Of a DNA stretch of 64,000 nucleotides, positions 60,683-64,000 are shown piece by piece. The notes beneath the pieces are model-generated. The model did no database searches. It was not told where the DNA came from and was given only the letters and a program-made list of their open reading frames with translations. Position 1 is the stretch's first letter; every line of letters starts with the position of its first letter. The position numbers were made by a program, and so were the translations under genes. Source of the stretch: Capitulum mitella (Eukaryota > Arthropoda > Thecostraca > Pollicipedomorpha > Pollicipedidae). The stretch lies in the NCBI GenBank assembly GCA_030062745.1, contig CP099844.1, positions 23,560,596 through 23,624,595 on the forward strand, written 5' to 3'.

Positions 60683-62708
60683 GTTATTATATTTTCATCT
60701 AAATATATTTGCACCAAAATATTTGATGGCGTTTTTACAGACTGACTGAGGTTTAACTACAAACAGTTTTAAATAGTTTTCAAATCAAATAGTCGCACAG
60801 TGACTAAAATGTCATGCAAAGGAAGCATTTCAATATATGGCGGAGTTCGAATTACGTTTCTGACTCAGTCGCGTAGAAAGAAGCATAATACGACAATATT
60901 TTTCCATCCTGTCTTTGTCCCATTTTCATGTATAACTCCCGTAACGCCGAAAACCTGATTCCCTGTGATGTGGCTTGCCATATGTTTGTGTGATTCCAAG
61001 CAGTTGCCTTTCCAGCCAAGAGCTGTAAATGGTGACGATGCGCCGATTTCGGTTCGGAGCTCCCCTTTCCCACTGAAAATGAGCTCTGAAAGATGGCTCT
61101 AAACGTGACCTAGCAGCAGGTCTTGACTGTGGTGACCAACCGCTCCCTGAGTTGGCGACGACCGTCTGGCAATGTTAACCCTCGCCGGACAGGAGGGATG
61201 GGTTGCCGCGCCTCATGAGGTTTTTCGTGGAATGCCGGTATATAGCTCACGGAAGAAAACTGAAATTTGGTGGTATCAAACTTACGTCTTTTATACATCT
61301 TTTGCAACACTTTTGTTTAAGTCGCGTTAGGTTTCTGAGCTCAGATCTCATTATGAAAGGCCTGCAAGTCCTTTTCTCGTTCAAAGTTGCATTTTGTGTT
61401 CCCCTCAACCGTATGATGAACTATGAAGTCGGTGTTTCAGGTGTGACTCAACCTACATACGATTGGACGTTATTATTTTTATTTATTTTTTCGCTACGAA
61501 AGTCAGTGATCTCCTGGAGTTCAAGCGAGGTTAATGACTCGAAATGATCCGAACAATTTCAGAAGTACGTTTTGTTCCTCATTTTGGTGTTGGAAATGAT
61601 TTAATGCTTCAAAGCACGGTTTCCTAGCCGGACTGGCAAAAAACTACGACGATAACCAGTGAGACAAGCAATAGGAAGCACGCTATTTCCCAGAAACTTA
61701 TGTCACAGTATGACCTAAAATACTCAAGGGATTTAAATATAAATAATAATATACTCAATATACAAATAATAAAATACTCAAGGGAAATATGCATGACATA
61801 CGAATCATGAGCCAAACGTTCGTCCTTGTTTTTCAGCTTCAATTTTACTGGAGGACGAGTGGACCGGGGCGCCAACCACTCCTCTCCACGGGCGTTTTGG
61901 AGAAGATCCTCGTGTCCGACAAGAGTTAAGACAATGGGAGAAAGCACCTGAAGGGGAGAAAGCCTAATTTATGTACTATCGCCACTTCTACTACGTTAAA
62001 GATGTCCTTGACCTAGTATCCTTTCCTTATCACTTTAATGACTTGAAGCTCAACAGAGCATATATAGGGACTTGAAAGAAATGGCAGCACTCTGTGCACC
62101 ACTATATTGCTAGCAAAAACACAATTAACAGTTTTATATATACCGAAGTTTAGCACAAAAGAAGGAAAACCGCCTTTGCATTCCTTTGGGAGTCCCTCTC
62201 ATCCTTGTGAGCACATGCACATCTTTGGGGCTGGTCATCCAGCCAAATTAGCCCATAGAGATCTGCCCATGGTCTTTCTGTGGGCTGGATTCAACATGTC
62301 AGAAGCACCCAGAGGCCAAGAATCATGTTACCTAGTGGCACATACACAACGCGGCAGACAAATCTGATGACGGGAGGGCTTCGAAACCTTGCTGTGACTT
62401 CCGAGTACGTTTGTCATCCCCGACATACACACACAAATCTCTGGGTAATAAGCTTCAGGCATTTTGAATGATAACTTTCTGATAGGCTAACCAAGATTAC
62501 ATCATAAACCATCTAAACCAAACATTGTGGCTTGCACTTATACCTCAGATGGTTAGGTAGGCAATCTGTCCTTACATTTGCACTTAAGTTGGCAAGATCA
62601 ATCTGGAGAGGAATATTTCTTCCACAACAATTGGCAGAGCTAGCAACTTCATTTTCGGTGAAGCATGAGGTGGTGAGTGATATAGCAGAATGACATGTCA
62701 CCTGCAGG
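60683..62708. other. No gene recognised
   Basis: Unassigned sequence containing one copy of the dispersed TTAACCCTCGCC...GAGGTTTT motif at 61,175-61,224. Confidence 0.4.
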
Positions 62709-62740
62709 GCAATAGGTAATGCAATTGCATTACCTATTGC
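62709..62740. repeat. 32-bp perfect palindrome
   Basis: GCAATAGGTAATGCAA is followed directly by its reverse complement. ATGCAATCCCTAC-type sequence then occurs three times up to 62,895, around an AT-rich foldback of TATA repeats at 62,775-62,830. Confidence 0.97.
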
Positions 62741-63221
62741 AATCCCTACTTTATAAGTATCTCTATAATATCTATATAGTATATATATATATATATATAT
62801 ATAATATTATATATATATAATATATAAGTATCTATAAGTACTCTATAAGTATAATCTACCTATGCAATCCCTACCATATAATGCAATCCCTACCAATTGC
62901 AATTCCATCACCACTGTACTACTCCATATGACTACAAGTGTCTGAACCCACACTGACACAAGCATCAAGACTACTTTGCTTACCAAGAGGAGAACATAAC
63001 TAAAGCTTTGCATTATCTACCTCCAGGCAGTAGAGTGAGAATATAGGAGTTTTGCATTATATATGTAGTGATGTTTATTTTTTATATATGCAGACGTGCA
63101 AATTGATATCTGCTTTGCATTATGTTGCTCAATGTATATGACAAAACTTGGGAAGCTCAGTTGCATAACACACATTTGTAAATACTTAAAACCACTTAAA
63201 TATAAAAAATAATACCACTTA
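62741..63221. repeat. AT-rich low-complexity sequence
   Basis: TA repeats and ATAAGTATCTATAAGTA-type near-repeats, then AT-rich sequence with no gene, up to the pogo target TA at 63,220-63,221. Confidence 0.7.
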
Positions 63222-64000
63222 CCGTAATCACCCAAGTATAATGCTCCCATTTTCGTCCCAAATTTTAACATTAAAAGTTGGGGGAGCATTATACTTGAGT
63301 ATGTGAGAAATCCCAGTTTGCAAAGTCAAATTCTGTGTAAGGGGAGATCAAATTATGTAATAAATTTTATTAGTACGTTTGTGGTATTTTATCAATCAAT
63401 ATAAAACAGGAAGGGAAGTTGCAGGAATCGAGAAATCTGCTTAATTGAGCATCCAAGCCGGAACGCCCCCATCGCTTAGTTTTTCTCAGCCACCGAATAA
63501 TGCTTCATCTTATCGAGTGAAAGTTCACAATGAACAACTTGTGTAAGCGTCACTCATTTCATTCTTTATGAACAATAGAGGCGATGATCATTCATAGGGA
63601 CGATCAGAACGCTCATCATTCGTAGAGCGCTGATCACAATAGAGACGGAGATCATTCATTGATTGGCCCGTGCAGGTAAAGAAGTTACAGTGAGAATGAA
63701 CGAATGAACTTCTATGCGTCGAATGTTGTTAATTTACCGTTGTTAATTTGAACGACAATCATTTTGTATCCCCCAAACAGGCATGACTGACACTCCAGGA
63801 TTGAAAAGAAAAAGGTCTTCTTATGAAGCTTCTTTCAAGCTAAAAGTCATCAAATTTGCAGAAGCAAATGGCAACTGGGCTGCTTCCAGAGAATTCACAA
63901 TTCCACAGGCAAATGTCAGGCTGTGGAGAAAACAGAAAGAACTTCTGGTTGAGCTGCCAAAAACCAAAAGAGCATGCAGGGGCCTTCCAGCCAAGTACCC
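63222..64000 (+). mobile_element. Pogo-superfamily transposon, copy 2 (5' part)
   Basis: It starts CCGTAATCACCCAAGTATAA right after TA and is the reverse-oriented twin of 30,538-32,612. The subterminal hairpin, the GATCATTCAT-rich leader and the start of the transposase all match, with only a few base differences per 60 bases where compared. The right end lies beyond the window. Confidence 0.93.
63783..64000 (+). CDS. Pogo-type transposase, copy 2, N-terminal part
   Basis: The frame is open from ATG 63,783 to the window edge (72 codons). It matches copy 1 except for two seen residue differences: R for T at position 11 and R for T at position 63. It covers the first helix-turn-helix domain. 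Whether the rest is intact cannot be seen. Confidence 0.92.
   Translation, partial: MTDTPGLKRKRSSYEASFKLKVIKFAEANGNWAASREFTIPQANVRLWRKQKELLVELPKTKRACRGLPAKY

Noticed and set aside
1-64000. CRISPR arrays, operons or prokaryotic mobile elements
   Set aside because: Introns, animal gene families and eukaryotic transposons show that this is a nuclear animal genome; tandem arrays here have no spacers.

Overview
This window is nuclear DNA of an animal: two intron-containing, conserved genes with GT/AG exon borders sit in a large background of transposons, inverted repeats, minisatellites and sequence with no recognisable genes. The proteins are of a general invertebrate type. An arthropod, perhaps a crustacean, fits best, but the sequence does not fix the species. 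There are no bacterial or viral genes.

Layout. (1) 1-12,557, minus strand: eight exons of a Golgi alpha-mannosidase II-type enzyme (glycosyl hydrolase family 38), covering the N-terminal anchor, the catalytic domain and part of the following domains. The gene runs off the left edge. Its last visible exon carries a one-base frameshift in this assembly. The introns hold a 21-bp minisatellite, a long trinucleotide microsatellite and GC-rich patches. (2) 12,570-30,530: no gene recognised. It holds a double hairpin, a TA/TG microsatellite, a series of diverged repeats spaced about 370 bp apart and a GC-rich 47-bp minisatellite. (3) 30,538-32,612: a complete pogo-superfamily DNA transposon with an intact 438-residue transposase on the minus strand. 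(4) 32,613-43,440: tRNA-like SINE heads, a three-member dispersed repeat, a 46-bp perfect palindrome beside a short coding-like stretch, and a 29-bp minisatellite. (5) About 43,440-47,185: two diverged copies of one repeat in inverted orientation. A mariner element with a broken transposase lies in one copy, and the other copy keeps the empty site. (6) 48,090-48,860: a GC-rich island with a 72-bp duplication. (7) 51,235-57,770, minus strand: a complete seven-exon gene for COP9 signalosome subunit 5 (CSN5), 337 residues, with the JAMM metalloprotease motif. (8) 58,669-60,674: a hAT-like non-autonomous element with a perfect 8-bp target duplication. (9) 63,222-64,000: the 5' part of a second pogo copy on the plus strand, very similar to the first and cut by the right edge.

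The two host genes have unrelated jobs: N-glycan trimming in the Golgi, and removal of NEDD8 from cullins. Their proximity implies no shared function. The main interest is the transposon record: a probably recent pogo family, an old mariner with a built-in empty-site control, a hAT-like element, and several perfect palindromes of 30 bp or more.
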